DNA from: Stenotrophomonas rhizophila
Lineage (GTDB): Bacteria; Pseudomonadota; Gammaproteobacteria; Xanthomonadales; Xanthomonadaceae
DNA length: 64,000 bases
Direction of reading: 5' to 3'
Assembly: GCF_001704155.1 (NCBI RefSeq)
Contig: NZ_CP016294.1
Location: 2,291,501-2,355,500 of the forward strand
The position numbers and the translations under genes are program-made. The notes under the pieces are model-generated. The model was given only the letters and a program-made list of their open reading frames with translations, ran no database searches and had not been told where the DNA came from. Below, in pieces: positions 1 to 8,477 of this stretch. Numbering within the stretch: the stretch's first letter is position 1; each line of letters starts with the position of its first letter.

Positions 1-972
1 CCAACGACGTTCGCTGCGGCCCTTCTTAAGCTGTCCCGGCGGCGTGTGTGGCTTCGTCTTGGCAAGCTTTGCGAGACGATCGTGCTCCTGCAACAACTCC
101 TCCTCCGCCCGCGTGATCGCTGCTTGACTAGGCTGAAAACGTGGCGCCCAGTCCACAATCCGGGTTTCGAGCAAAAACCGCCATGTATCAGATGCTTCGT
201 TGTGATAACGGTAGTGCCGTGGCCACTCAGAACCCAACGCATAGAGCAAGCTTCGGAACATCGCTGCCTGGCTTCGATGCCCCACGTCTTGAGCTTCGCG
301 ATAGAGCAGTAGCAACAGCAGCAGGCCATCCAAGGACATAAAGCGACTGAAATGCAGATCCAAGGTGGACTTGGAGTCCCATTCCCTTTCGTCTGGAATC
401 AGACCCAACTCAATGGCATGCAGCTCGTCCCCTGGCTCGATCCGCAGGATCCGGTGGAGCTTGAGCTGCTGGGTCAGCCAGGAATCGCGCTCGGGGAAGC
501 AGGGCGCGCGGTATGCCAAGTGGTCCCATACCGGGTGCATATAGGCGCGCTGTGTGGCCTTGAAACCTCTTTGGCCTGCTACGTGCTCACGTAGCCAACG
601 AGGGGGCGTGTAGCCGTCCAGCAGGACGGTTTCGAATCGACGGCCTTGGGACTGGCCCCGCATCAGCCGGTGGCGGGGCGTGTGTCGGTCCAGCACATGG
701 ACACTGTCTACCTGGGCGGCGGCAAGAACCTCGGCCAGCCAATGCCATGCCCGGACACGGTCGGCGGGCTCGCCAAAGCTTCCTTGGAGTCGTCCGGCAG
801 GAATAGAGCGTAATTCCCAATAGTGGCGGCAGGTGGCGGGCCCATCATGTGCTTGTATGGCCGCACCTGTCCACTGGAGGGCACTGGTGACCGCATCCGT
901 CCCGTCCCCAGCCTCAAGCGACTCACAAAAAGAGTGGGCGACAAGCCTGCTTGCGGTGCATGGCGAGCTCAT
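1..972 (-). CDS. Unrecognised protein, 3' end beyond window (transposon cargo or accessory gene)
   Basis: An uninterrupted leftward frame of 324 codons starts at an ATG at 972 and runs off the window edge. An in-frame TGA lies three codons upstream of that ATG, which bounds the start. The protein begins MSSPCTASRLVAHSF and is rich in Trp, His and Arg in its middle part (for example RVRAWHWLAEVLAAA and RFMSLDGLLLLLLYREA). Its visible tail is charged, with a GQLKKGRSERRW segment. I do not recognise the family and see no clear catalytic motif or membrane span. It is transcribed away from the tnsA-B-C-tniQ operon, so it may be cargo or an accessory component of that element. Coding status rests on frame length and ordered composition; function is unknown. 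Confidence 0.6.
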   Translation of the reverse strand, partial: MSSPCTASRLVAHSFCESLEAGDGTDAVTSALQWTGAAIQAHDGPATCRHYWELRSIPAGRLQGSFGEPADRVRAWHWLAEVLAAAQVDSVHVLDRHTPRHRLMRGQSQGRRFETVLLDGYTPPRWLREHVAGQRGFKATQRAYMHPVWDHLAYRAPCFPERDSWLTQQLKLHRILRIEPGDELHAIELGLIPDEREWDSKSTLDLHFSRFMSLDGLLLLLLLYREAQDVGHRSQAAMFRSLLYALGSEWPRHYRYHNEASDTWRFLLETRIVDWAPRFQPSQAAITRAEEELLQEHDRLAKLAKTKPHTPPGQLKKGRSERRW

Positions 973-1383
973 GGACGGTCAGGCCCTGGCCGCCCTGTTT
1001 AAATTTGGTAGCGACCGCTCCTTTCGGCGGAGCGCCAGCAAAGGGGCGTTGCCGGTGAGCGTATTTCGCGTTCCAGGCCGCCGCGGTTGGTTTGCGCGCA
1101 CACGCGATGTGGGCCTTTGGCTGGCGTCGGTCTCCGCTGCAGGCTCGCCTGACGATTGCCAAGCCTAATGTCCATGCCTTTCCCCAGCCATGCCAAGAGG
1201 AGGATTGTGTAGTCCCACCCTGCCCTAAGCGGAAACGGAAAACCCCCGGGTGCGAACCGGGGGCTTTGGGTGCCACTAAGACTGCTCTAACGGTCTGAAG
1301 GCTACCCCCGTTCTTCGCCGACGTCTACCCCTTCCTCACTGGAAGCCGGGTACGGGCGAACTTGTCCACAACGGAGCCTTCCT
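973..1383. other. Non-coding stretch between the divergent transposon genes
   Basis: This interval separates the leftward unknown gene from the rightward tns operon and must hold both promoters. It contains a G/C hairpin at 1243-1263 (listed separately) and a weaker one near 1016-1034 with CGCTCC/GGAGCG arms. I found no convincing coding frame and no clear inverted copy of the repeats seen at the proposed right end of the element. Confidence 0.5.
1243..1263. terminator. GC-rich hairpin, terminator-like on either strand
   Basis: Arms CCCCCGG and CCGGGGG enclose a 7-base loop. A short A run precedes the stem and CTTT follows it on the plus strand, while TTTT follows it on the minus strand. This fits a bidirectional rho-independent terminator that insulates the two divergent units. 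It also superficially resembles a tRNA T-arm but lacks the conserved T-loop A. Confidence 0.5.
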
Positions 1384-1710
1384 ATGACAGCTATCCCACT
1401 TGCCCCGGTCGCCTCGCGCCCGGAAGAATCCCGTTTTCTGGTCCTGCGTGTACCCGCTGGCGTCCGCCGGCCTAACTCTCCCCACTTTGCAATCGAATCG
1501 ATTGGGGTGGGGGGAGTACCTGATCTTGCCCCCATCACGTCCCATCGCTGGCCATCGTTTGAGGGACTCGCCCTGCTGGAGCGGCGTTTGGGCGCGCTCA
1601 CCTCGTTGTTCGTCAACAACCTCACGACCCCTGCCGCCATGAAGTGTCGACTGCCACCCCGCGTGGTCGCGGCCGCCCTCCCCACCCCGTCAGAACGGAG
1701 CCATGCATGA
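1384..1710 (+). CDS. Small unknown protein translationally coupled to tnsA
   Basis: This 108-codon frame starts at an ATG preceded by GGAG seven bases upstream and ends in a TGA that overlaps the chosen tnsA start as ATGA. The same overlap joins tnsA to tnsB and tnsB to tnsC, which is the main reason to believe it is translated. The sequence is rich in Pro, Arg and Leu (begins MTAIPLAPVASRPEESRF) and shows no motif, signal peptide or membrane span that I recognise. It could be an accessory or regulatory component of the transposition module, or a non-functional leader whose translation couples to tnsA. Confidence 0.45.
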   Translation: MTAIPLAPVASRPEESRFLVLRVPAGVRRPNSPHFAIESIGVGGVPDLAPITSHRWPSFEGLALLERRLGALTSLFVNNLTTPAAMKCRLPPRVVAAALPTPSERSHA

Positions 1711-2390
1711 ACCGCCGCACGGTGGGAGATACGGCGCCTTACGCTGCCCGCGAACTGACCCGTTCGCAGTTGCAGCGCCAAGACATCTATCTATATGAGT
1801 CGCCCAAACTGGGGCGCCGTGTGACGGTCGTGCGGCCGACGGCCTTGGCGCTAGCCTTGGAGTTTGAGTTCTCGCCCGAGATCGAAGCCTACGTAGAGCG
1901 ACCGAGGATACTGCGAGTCGACGGTACCGGGCAGGAGCTTTCGTTCTGGACCCGCACGCACCGTGGTCTGGAACAGTTCCATCTGCTCACGGCTTATCCG
2001 GAAGGCCATACCGGCCCAGCGCGGGCGGCCGCGCGCAAGCGCGATGCCATCGTCGCTGCCGCCTGCGACGCGCAGGTCGCCTTGCGCCTGGTCCCGGAGA
2101 CGCAATTCCTGCGACGGGCGGTCGAGAACGCGAACCGGATTCGGCTGCTGCCCTATGTGCAAACGGCGCGCGAGCTAGCCCAGGCTGACGAATTGCGTGA
2201 GCGCATACTCGCACTGTTCCAGCTCCAAAATCGCCACTCGTTCTATCACCTTGAACGAACGTTTGCCGAGTACGACGTTCGCGACGTTCGCGCCATCACC
2301 TGCAGTCTCATCCACAGCGGGCAATTGAGGATCAACTGGACGGTGAAGCTGCATATCCACGCGGTCGTGGAGTCGGCGGTGCGCTCATGA
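1707..2390 (+). CDS. tnsA: TnsA-like protein with degenerate nuclease core
   Basis: The 227-residue protein is placed as TnsA by its position before a TnsB-TnsC-TniQ set, its size, and a LEFEFSPEIEAYVERP segment matching the usual core (LLEFDPxVxxFxxQP). It also has a C-terminal winged-helix-like region (HSFYHLERTFAEYDVRDV). TnsA normally makes the 5' cuts that release the element, using a restriction-enzyme fold with Glu, Asp (often in PDF) and a QxK/EVK motif. Here the expected positions read ALALAL, LSFWTRT and EQFHLL, so the acidic and Lys residues appear lost. I chose the ATG at 1707 (ACGGAG at 1695-1700) over an upstream GTG near 1644. Its stop overlaps tnsB as ATGA. An inactive or structural TnsA is inference. 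Confidence 0.7.
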   Translation: MNRRTVGDTAPYAARELTRSQLQRQDIYLYESPKLGRRVTVVRPTALALALEFEFSPEIEAYVERPRILRVDGTGQELSFWTRTHRGLEQFHLLTAYPEGHTGPARAAARKRDAIVAAACDAQVALRLVPETQFLRRAVENANRIRLLPYVQTARELAQADELRERILALFQLQNRHSFYHLERTFAEYDVRDVRAITCSLIHSGQLRINWTVKLHIHAVVESAVRS

Positions 2391-4237
2391 ACATCTTTCC
2401 CCCTACTGAAGAAGAGCTGGACGAGTGGGACGAACCTGAATTGAATGGGCGGACGCCGCAAATCATTGCTGCCTATAACAAGCGCAAGGCGGCGTTACGC
2501 TCGGTAGTGCGTGGTAACAGCATGCTGGCGGCAGCAAAGGCGAACGGCGTTCAGCGCAACACCCTCATCAAGATGGTCGACACGTGCGCAGCTATGGCGC
2601 CTGACGGAAAGCCATGGGGCTGGCGGGTGTGCTTGCCCCATCGCGTGCGGGTGCCGTCAGCAAAGCAAACGCCACCGGTGCCCGCAAAGTCAGGCCCCGG
2701 AGCCTTCGGACGGTTGCTACGTGCCCTGCCGGGTGTTGCCCCAATGCTAGCGGATTTCCACAAGCCATTGCCGACACGGGAGCGCAGGTCGACAGCATTC
2801 GAGCGCCTGTTCGAGAAATTTCTCGCTGCGGTACGGAAGCACACTCTAGGGGTGGGCTATCCCTTCAATGCGGGCGACAAGGGACGTCGCGCGTTGTTGG
2901 AGCATCTGAAGCGAATACGGCAGGATCTTCCTCAAAGTGAATGCGAAGAGGAATACACTGACGTCACGCAAGCCAAGCAGCTCAAGGAGGTGTTTGACTT
3001 CGGGGTGATGGAGCGGCTCGAATTCGACGCTCACCGCATGGATGCGGACTTTTGCCTGGAAGTGGAAGATGGTTCCGGTAAGACCGTCCTACGCGAGATC
3101 AGCTATGTGTGGCTGTTGCTTATCATCGATGCGGCATCGCGGTTGGTGCTGGGTTGGTCGCTGGTCGTGGGCCGTGGATACTCCCAGATCGATGTGCTTC
3201 GGCTCTTCAACCGCGCCTTGACTCCGTGGGTCCCGCGTGACTTGCTGGCACCTGAAATGAAATACGTCCCGGAGTCGGGCGTGGGTACCGTAGTGGCCAC
3301 GGGCCGGCTGCTGCGAGGTGTGCTGTCGGCGATCGATAACGCGATGGCGCACCACGCCAAGCTCACCACGACCAACGCCACGCGCCACATGCGCGGCGTA
3401 CTGCACCTAGGTCCGGCGCACGTTCCGGAAACGCGTGGTGTCCTGGAGGCTCTGTTCCGGCAAATGGAAAACGGCGCGATCCGTCATCTGCCGGGTGGTT
3501 TCGAGCCGGCGCGCGGTGCCGATACCCCCAAGCGGGCGACCACCGCCGATTCGGCCGAGCAGCATCCGCTGAATCCGGTTGCGTTGCACGATCTCATGGA
3601 CGTTGTGATCGCCGGCTACAACGCGACTCCGCTGACGGCATTGGGGGAGCAGTCGGCCCTAGCGGTCGTGCGCCGATTTGTAAGTGGTGGCGGCTGGACA
3701 TTCGAGTCTTCTCGCACTCCCGCCGATGCGAGCAATCTGGCCCTGCTGCGGCTGACGGTCACCATTAAGGGCAATCGCAAGGAAGGCCGCCAGCCGTACG
3801 TGAACTATAGGCGTGCGCGTTATCGGGCGTTCGGTCTCCGTGATCGATGGGATTGGGTCGGCCAGGAGGTTCAAGCCGTGATCTCCATGGAAGACCTCCG
3901 CTACATCACGCTTCTGACCGTCAAAGGAGATGTGCTCGTCCGCCTCACGGCACTGCCGCCATGGAGTCGTACACGCCACGACTTCGACATGCGCAAGTTG
4001 ATCATCCGGTGGAGCAATCGGGGCTTGTTCTCGATCGTGGGTGTGGACGATGCGATCTCGGCGTACCGCACCTTTGTACGTACGCATGCGCATCAGCTGC
4101 CCGCTGCAGTCGACCAGTTGGCCAAGCATTCCTCCTGCACGCCTCTCGCCCCCACGAGCCAGACGCAGGCCCCGGTGGTGTTCGCCCCCCGCGGTGGCCG
4201 CGTTAGCTTCGACCATTCCAAGGATCCGACCAAATGA
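2387..4237 (+). CDS. tnsB: TnsB/TniA-type DDE transposase
   Basis: This 616-residue protein carries an rve/RNase H-like transposase core. The likely catalytic triad is D214 (in EFDAHRMD), D317 (in SAIDNAMAHH) and E354 (in GVLEALFRQMENG), with about 36 residues between the second Asp and the Glu, which is normal for the Mu/Tn7/retroviral integrase superfamily. The N-terminal 200 residues would form helix-turn-helix DNA-binding domains for the element ends. The C-terminal beta-barrel (Mu C-terminal-like) covers roughly residues 440-560, with a disordered Pro/Thr tail that in TnsB contacts TnsC. It catalyses 3' end cleavage and strand transfer. Start and stop overlap tnsA and tnsC by four bases. 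Confidence 0.93.
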   Translation: MNIFPPTEEELDEWDEPELNGRTPQIIAAYNKRKAALRSVVRGNSMLAAAKANGVQRNTLIKMVDTCAAMAPDGKPWGWRVCLPHRVRVPSAKQTPPVPAKSGPGAFGRLLRALPGVAPMLADFHKPLPTRERRSTAFERLFEKFLAAVRKHTLGVGYPFNAGDKGRRALLEHLKRIRQDLPQSECEEEYTDVTQAKQLKEVFDFGVMERLEFDAHRMDADFCLEVEDGSGKTVLREISYVWLLLIIDAASRLVLGWSLVVGRGYSQIDVLRLFNRALTPWVPRDLLAPEMKYVPESGVGTVVATGRLLRGVLSAIDNAMAHHAKLTTTNATRHMRGVLHLGPAHVPETRGVLEALFRQMENGAIRHLPGGFEPARGADTPKRATTADSAEQHPLNPVALHDLMDVVIAGYNATPLTALGEQSALAVVRRFVSGGGWTFESSRTPADASNLALLRLTVTIKGNRKEGRQPYVNYRRARYRAFGLRDRWDWVGQEVQAVISMEDLRYITLLTVKGDVLVRLTALPPWSRTRHDFDMRKLIIRWSNRGLFSIVGVDDAISAYRTFVRTHAHQLPAAVDQLAKHSSCTPLAPTSQTQAPVVFAPRGGRVSFDHSKDPTK

Positions 4238-5193
4238 ACATGCATCCGCTTCTACAACGCCTGCGCGCGCCGTTTGCAACCCGTCCCATCGAGCGAATGG
4301 CCGATGCCATCGTCAGTGCGGTCGAAGCCGAGTATCGCGGCATCGTCATCTATGGCTTAGCGAGGTTTGGAAAGTCTTGGGCTGTGAAGTACCTGTGCGG
4401 CGATGCATCGTGGATTCAAACTCCCTTCTTCTCCTCCCGCGTCAATGTTCCGAAGAGCCACAAGCGCACGGACGGCGCCTTCTTCAGCTTGTGGCTTGAG
4501 CGGTTTTCGCTGTCCTTACCCCAGCGCACGACGCCGCTGGATCGGATGGCACGCCTTCGCAACTTCCTGATCGCCAAATGCAACGAACATGGCACCGATC
4601 TGGCAGTGATCTTCCTTGACGAGGCGCAGCGTCTGTTCCCGGACGATTACGAGCACCTTGTGACGCTGGATAACGAAATGACTGACGCAGGCTACATGCT
4701 GTTCGTCGTCCTGGTCGTGCAAAGTGACTTTAGCGGAACGCCGATGGAGAAGATCTACGATGGAAATCCGCCACCGCATGTACGAGGCCGTTTCCTGATT
4801 CGCAAACATGAGTTCGGTGGACTGGATGGCATTGAAGAAATTAATCACGCGCTGGGCCGCATGGATGACCATACCGAGTGGCCGCTAGGGTCCGGACGCA
4901 GCTACTCGCACCACTTTGCGCAGGACGCTTTTGAGAGCGGCTGGCGGTTTCGCCAACACGCCGCCCAGTTGCATCAGCGCGCCGAGAAGCTCCGACTGCA
5001 GTCCGGATTGCCCGGCATCTGGACGTGGGCGATGAAGAGCTTTGAGGTGTGCATCAACTTTCTGTTGACGACTATCGCCGCGCGACGCGCCGACTTCAGC
5101 GGATTCACCGATGCGGACATCGATGCTGCCCTAGAGGCATCGGGCTTCATTGAGCTCGAACGCTCTCGCGGCACCGGTCTGGTGGAGGACTAA
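4234..5193 (+). CDS. tnsC: TnsC/TniB-type AAA+ ATPase, transposition regulator
   Basis: The 319-residue protein has a Walker A (G41-L-A-R-F-G-K-S48) and a Walker B ending in LDEAQ (D129, E130), as in the TniB/TnsC AAA families. Such proteins polymerise on target DNA, bridge the target selector TniQ and the transposase, and provide target immunity. It is a little short for TnsC and closer to TniB in size. The ATG overlaps the tnsB stop, and tniQ follows after one base with its own GGAGG, so the four proteins should be made in a coordinated way. Confidence 0.9.
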   Translation: MNMHPLLQRLRAPFATRPIERMADAIVSAVEAEYRGIVIYGLARFGKSWAVKYLCGDASWIQTPFFSSRVNVPKSHKRTDGAFFSLWLERFSLSLPQRTTPLDRMARLRNFLIAKCNEHGTDLAVIFLDEAQRLFPDDYEHLVTLDNEMTDAGYMLFVVLVVQSDFSGTPMEKIYDGNPPPHVRGRFLIRKHEFGGLDGIEEINHALGRMDDHTEWPLGSGRSYSHHFAQDAFESGWRFRQHAAQLHQRAEKLRLQSGLPGIWTWAMKSFEVCINFLLTTIAARRADFSGFTDADIDAALEASGFIELERSRGTGLVED

Positions 5194-5194
5194 C

Positions 5195-6613
5195 ATGCCA
5201 GCTGTCGATGTATTTTCAAATGGCTTGGTCAGTGCGCGCTTGGAGCACCAGCATGGACTCTCTGCATTCGGAACGCTGCTGCATGTGGCCCGTCTGAACC
5301 ACTTCCACGGCCCCGACTTTCGGGCGGCCTTCGGACTGCACTTCCAGTACCGCGACGACCTCTCCCACGTCCTTGCATTTTCCGAACGGAATCAGGTTCG
5401 GCTGGCCGCTACCGCGGGCATTTCGCAGGAATCACAAGGCCTGTGGACTGTCGAACCGTGGCAGCCTTTTGCTGGTGAGGGCCCCTGGTCCGCCTTGCCT
5501 TGGTCGCTTCGCGCCTGCCCTTCGTGCCTGCGTGTAGGCTATCACTCCAATCTGTTTCAGATGCCCTGGATGGCGCAGTGTCCGTGGCACCGTACGAAGC
5601 TGGTCCATAGCTGCCGAAGATGCGATCGGCCACTGCTTGAAGGGTTCCGGCAGGGGCTGGACCTGGTGTGTTGTCCCTGTGGGATGGATCAGGTTAATGA
5701 GCGCGCCATCCTCAAGGGCGATCCTCATGAAGGTGAGCGCGGAGATTTCCTTGCAGCCTATCTAGGGTGGACGGCGGTCGAGCGTGGGCTCAACACCTTG
5801 TTATGTCCGGAGCAGCAGTCCGTGGGTGGCGCCGCTGCGCTTGCTGCCCTGTGGCCAGCACCGACGTGCCTGATGCGCTGGCACAATAGCTTCACTATCA
5901 GCCCGACGCATATTCATACGGAACGACTGCGCCGCCCCCGCGCCAGCGGCGCGCGGGACCATCAAGCCGCCAAGGACCTCCTGCGGTGTGCCAAGAGCCT
6001 CTGGCCTGGACAGGCAGCGATAGCGGATCTGCCTGCAGGATTTCTCCCGCCGTTGTTGAGCATTACTCGCCAGATCGCATCTCCCCTTCCTGCGACGAGT
6101 CTTACGACCCGGGAGCGCGAAGCTCTGGCGCTTGAACCGGTAGTTGGTGCTCCATCAACCTCATCACGGCACGATCTCCTGCTGCTGCCTGTCCAACGCG
6201 TGGCCAGTGGCCTCTACTTGGACGTGCGCGTCCTGCATCGCACCGCTTACCGGGTGATCGCCAACTTAAGCGCGCTTCTCGCTTTTCCTGAACTCGAGCC
6301 GGCACCAAGTAACTTGCATCGAATACTGCTGACGGCTACCCTGCGGGCGCTCTCTCGGGCTTATGCCGACGGTTTCAGGCACGTGCTGGGCCGCCATGTC
6401 CCTGCACTGTATGACCAGTCGCGACACAGAGCGGGCCCCCGGCTGCCATGGATCAGACTTGCGCGGAACGCCGAGCACTCACTGGACGTCACGATCGCCT
6501 GGTCCCGTCGACAACCCTGGGATGCGGAGATGAAGCCCAGCGCCCGCAGGGGCACCCCTGCGTTGAGTAAAGGCAAAACTGGTACGCGGCGCAAGCCCGC
6601 GAAGCGGCGCTAG
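5195..6613 (+). CDS. tniQ: TniQ-family target-selection protein
   Basis: This 472-residue protein has a TniQ N-terminal region, then a zinc-finger pattern typical of TniQ/TnsD: CPSCLRVGYHS, CPWHRTKLVHSC, CRRC and a further CCPCG pair (about residues 105-165). The remaining 300 residues are a divergent C-terminal region that in TnsD-type members reads a specific attachment site. TniQ links the chosen target to TnsC. I chose the ATG at 5195, preceded by GGAGG at 5184-5188, rather than an upstream in-frame start inside tnsC. The length suggests a TnsD-like stand-alone targeting protein rather than the short TniQ of CRISPR-associated elements. No Cascade or Cas12k genes are in view. Confidence 0.88.
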   Translation: MPAVDVFSNGLVSARLEHQHGLSAFGTLLHVARLNHFHGPDFRAAFGLHFQYRDDLSHVLAFSERNQVRLAATAGISQESQGLWTVEPWQPFAGEGPWSALPWSLRACPSCLRVGYHSNLFQMPWMAQCPWHRTKLVHSCRRCDRPLLEGFRQGLDLVCCPCGMDQVNERAILKGDPHEGERGDFLAAYLGWTAVERGLNTLLCPEQQSVGGAAALAALWPAPTCLMRWHNSFTISPTHIHTERLRRPRASGARDHQAAKDLLRCAKSLWPGQAAIADLPAGFLPPLLSITRQIASPLPATSLTTREREALALEPVVGAPSTSSRHDLLLLPVQRVASGLYLDVRVLHRTAYRVIANLSALLAFPELEPAPSNLHRILLTATLRALSRAYADGFRHVLGRHVPALYDQSRHRAGPRLPWIRLARNAEHSLDVTIAWSRRQPWDAEMKPSARRGTPALSKGKTGTRRKPAKRR

Positions 6614-6838
6614 CACTCCCAACCATACTGTCTTCGTCCGGGAGAGCTGGCCTCTCCGCTTTTGGCCAGAAGCGGGCGGGGGCTGGAAGGCGCCATGCAG
6701 CATGCGTCATGCCTGCTCCCTGCCATGCCCCGCATGCGTGCTGCCTGATCGCAAGCATCTTCGTCTCGGCCCCAAACATGCACTTCTTAGTCGTCAGGGG
6801 AGTGACCAGACGCTCCACGGCCAACGGTGCTGCGACAT

Positions 6839-6994
6839 GTCGACGTTGCGTCCATCGTTGAGCAAGAAATGGCGCGCTGTCGAAGGCTGCTATAAATCTT
6901 ACCCTTGTGGGGAGGTCGAAGTTGATGCCGCGAGGTGTGGGCAGTCCAAATACAATCAGTCACTTAGTCGAAACAGGAGCTTGTGCGGTGAACA
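6839..6994 (+). mobile_element. Candidate right end of the Tn7-like element
   Basis: Four copies of GTCGA in one orientation start at 6839, 6879, 6915 and 6967, three of them as GTCGAA and two extending to GTTG. Spaced direct copies like these are what TnsB-binding sites near a Tn7-type end look like. ACA trinucleotides that could be the terminus lie at 6973-6975 and 6992-6994. Immediately beyond, a host membrane-protein frame appears without its N terminus. The exact end and the target duplication cannot be fixed without the other end. The rest of 6614-6838 shows no gene. Confidence 0.4.
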
Positions 6995-7469
6995 TCTGAT
7001 CTTCCTGATCACGCGCGGTGTCGCCGCGATGAAGCCGGGTGAGATCACGCTGGGGAGGTTGGCGGTGGTGCCTGCGCTGTTCACCGCTTGGGGCCTGTGG
7101 TCGATCAGTGCCCGCTACGGCACCTCCTGGCAGGCATGGGCGCTGTGGCTGGTCGGCATCGGCGCGGGGATGGGTATCGGCTGGATGATGCTTCGCCGTG
7201 CAGTGCTGACCGCGAACCGGGCAACCGGGAAGCTGTGGCGCAGCGCGGATTACAGCCTGCTGCCGCTGCTGCTGGTGACATTCATGGTGAAGTACGGGTT
7301 TGAATCCGCGCTGGCGATGTCGCCGACGCTTGCGGGCGATGTTGGTTTCCGGGCGGCCTATCTGCTGCTGTCGGGCGGTTTCACTGGCATCTTCGTCGGC
7401 AAGTACATCCGGTACGTGGCCGCCTGGCGCCTCGCCGCGCCGAGCGATGATCCGCAGGTGACTGGCTGA
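6995..7469 (+). pseudogene. DUF6622-like membrane protein, 5' end lost at transposon junction
   Basis: The frame from about 6995 encodes a hydrophobic protein (LIFLITRGVAAMKPGEI onward, with three or four membrane spans such as LAVVPALFTAWGLW and AWALWLVGIGAGMGIGW). It matches my memory of the DUF6622 family, whose members start one membrane helix earlier. That first helix is missing here and is replaced by sequence I attribute to the transposon end. Translation could restart at the ATG at 7029, giving a 146-residue protein lacking the first helix. I therefore call it disrupted, though a shortened functional protein is possible. It is unrelated to the xylan genes that follow on the other strand. 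Confidence 0.5.
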
Positions 7470-7646
7470 GGTACTTGCCCGCCGGGATCTTGGATGCCGG
7501 CTGCCGGTAGGGTTGCATCCCAATCAACCGCCGGGGTGGTGATTGTTCCTTTGGGGCATGACCTCGAACGGAGGAGGCGTATTTTCGATTTGGGTCATGC
7601 GTTACCGTGCCGATCACCGCTATCGGCGGTCGTTTGGGAAGCGACC

Positions 7647-8477
7647 CTACCAGCTCAGCTCAAAGCGTAGCTCGAGTTGCTGGCCTGGCTCCAGTGTCTT
7701 GGGTGCGAGGGTGAAGGCGTCTGGTGGGCCGGTTTGGGGTTCTACGCAGGTAGCGTGCGGCGCGGCGTCATAGACCACCCAGTGGTCGGTGTTGGCTCGC
7801 AGCGTCAGGCGCTGGCCTCCGTATATCAGGGTTATGTCTCTCTGGTTGATGAAGCAGTCGTCCCATGGGCCGGGGGATGCGCTTGCCAGTGGCAGCCTGG
7901 CGATGCCCTCCTCGTCGCGTGGGTACATGGCGTCGGGCTCGAACAGCAATTGATCCGGTTTGCGGAACCACGGGTGCCAGCCGAGTACGGCGGGCATCGG
8001 TTGGGTGCCGGCCTGCACTGCGAGGTGCAGTTCCAGGCTGTGCGGCGTCATCTGTATGACCTGCGTTGCTGTGCCGCCGAAGGGCCAGTAGTCGTCCTCG
8101 GGAAGTTCCAGCGACAGCGTGGCGCTGTCCGCCGCGATACTGTCGATGCGCCAGGGCAGTGCGAACCCTACCCCGTGGATGGCGTGTTCGCCGAAGTTTG
8201 TTGGCAATGCATACGCCCGGCCATCGAAGTTGAAGCGCCCGTGCCGGATCCGGCCGGCCCACGGCACCATCGGGTAGCAGCCCCAGGCAATGGCGGCGGC
8301 CCCACTCTCCCGTTCGTCCACCAGCCACTCCACGCCTTGATGGCGGATGCGGGCGATGCGTCCGCCGGCCTCAGGGGCAAGTGCCACCTCCAGCTCCCCC
8401 GCCCGCAACCAGTGCAGGTGGCCAGCAGGCAGTGGCGCCTGCGCGTCGTCGATGGGCAACGGGCTGTCAGTTGCCAT
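7647..8477 (-). CDS. Aldose 1-epimerase (GalM-like mutarotase)
   Basis: The 276-residue protein fits the aldose epimerase family, which interconverts alpha and beta anomers of free sugars. Recognisable parts are PEAGGRIARIRHQGVEWL, the PMVPWAGRIRHGRF substrate-loop region, HAIHGVGFALPW with the catalytic His, and a C-terminal CVEPQTGPPDAF that supplies the catalytic Glu. No signal peptide is seen, so it acts in the cytosol, presumably on xylose or arabinose released by the upstream hydrolases. The ATG at 8477 lies inside the end of the symporter-GH43 gene (11-base overlap) and has no clear ribosome site, so it is probably translated by coupling as the last gene of the operon. Confidence 0.88.
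   Translation of the reverse strand: MATDSPLPIDDAQAPLPAGHLHWLRAGELEVALAPEAGGRIARIRHQGVEWLVDERESGAAAIAWGCYPMVPWAGRIRHGRFNFDGRAYALPTNFGEHAIHGVGFALPWRIDSIAADSATLSLELPEDDYWPFGGTATQVIQMTPHSLELHLAVQAGTQPMPAVLGWHPWFRKPDQLLFEPDAMYPRDEEGIARLPLASASPGPWDDCFINQRDITLIYGGQRLTLRANTDHWVVYDAAPHATCVEPQTGPPDAFTLAPKTLEPGQQLELRFELSW

Noticed and set aside
1243..1263. tRNA T-arm-like sequence GGTTCGCACC on the minus strand
   Set aside because: The invariant A of the T-loop is missing, and no acceptor, D-arm or anticodon stem can be built around it; a terminator hairpin explains it.
5195..6613. CRISPR-associated transposon
   Set aside because: The TniQ is long like TnsD, and no cas genes or repeat-spacer arrays occur anywhere in the window.
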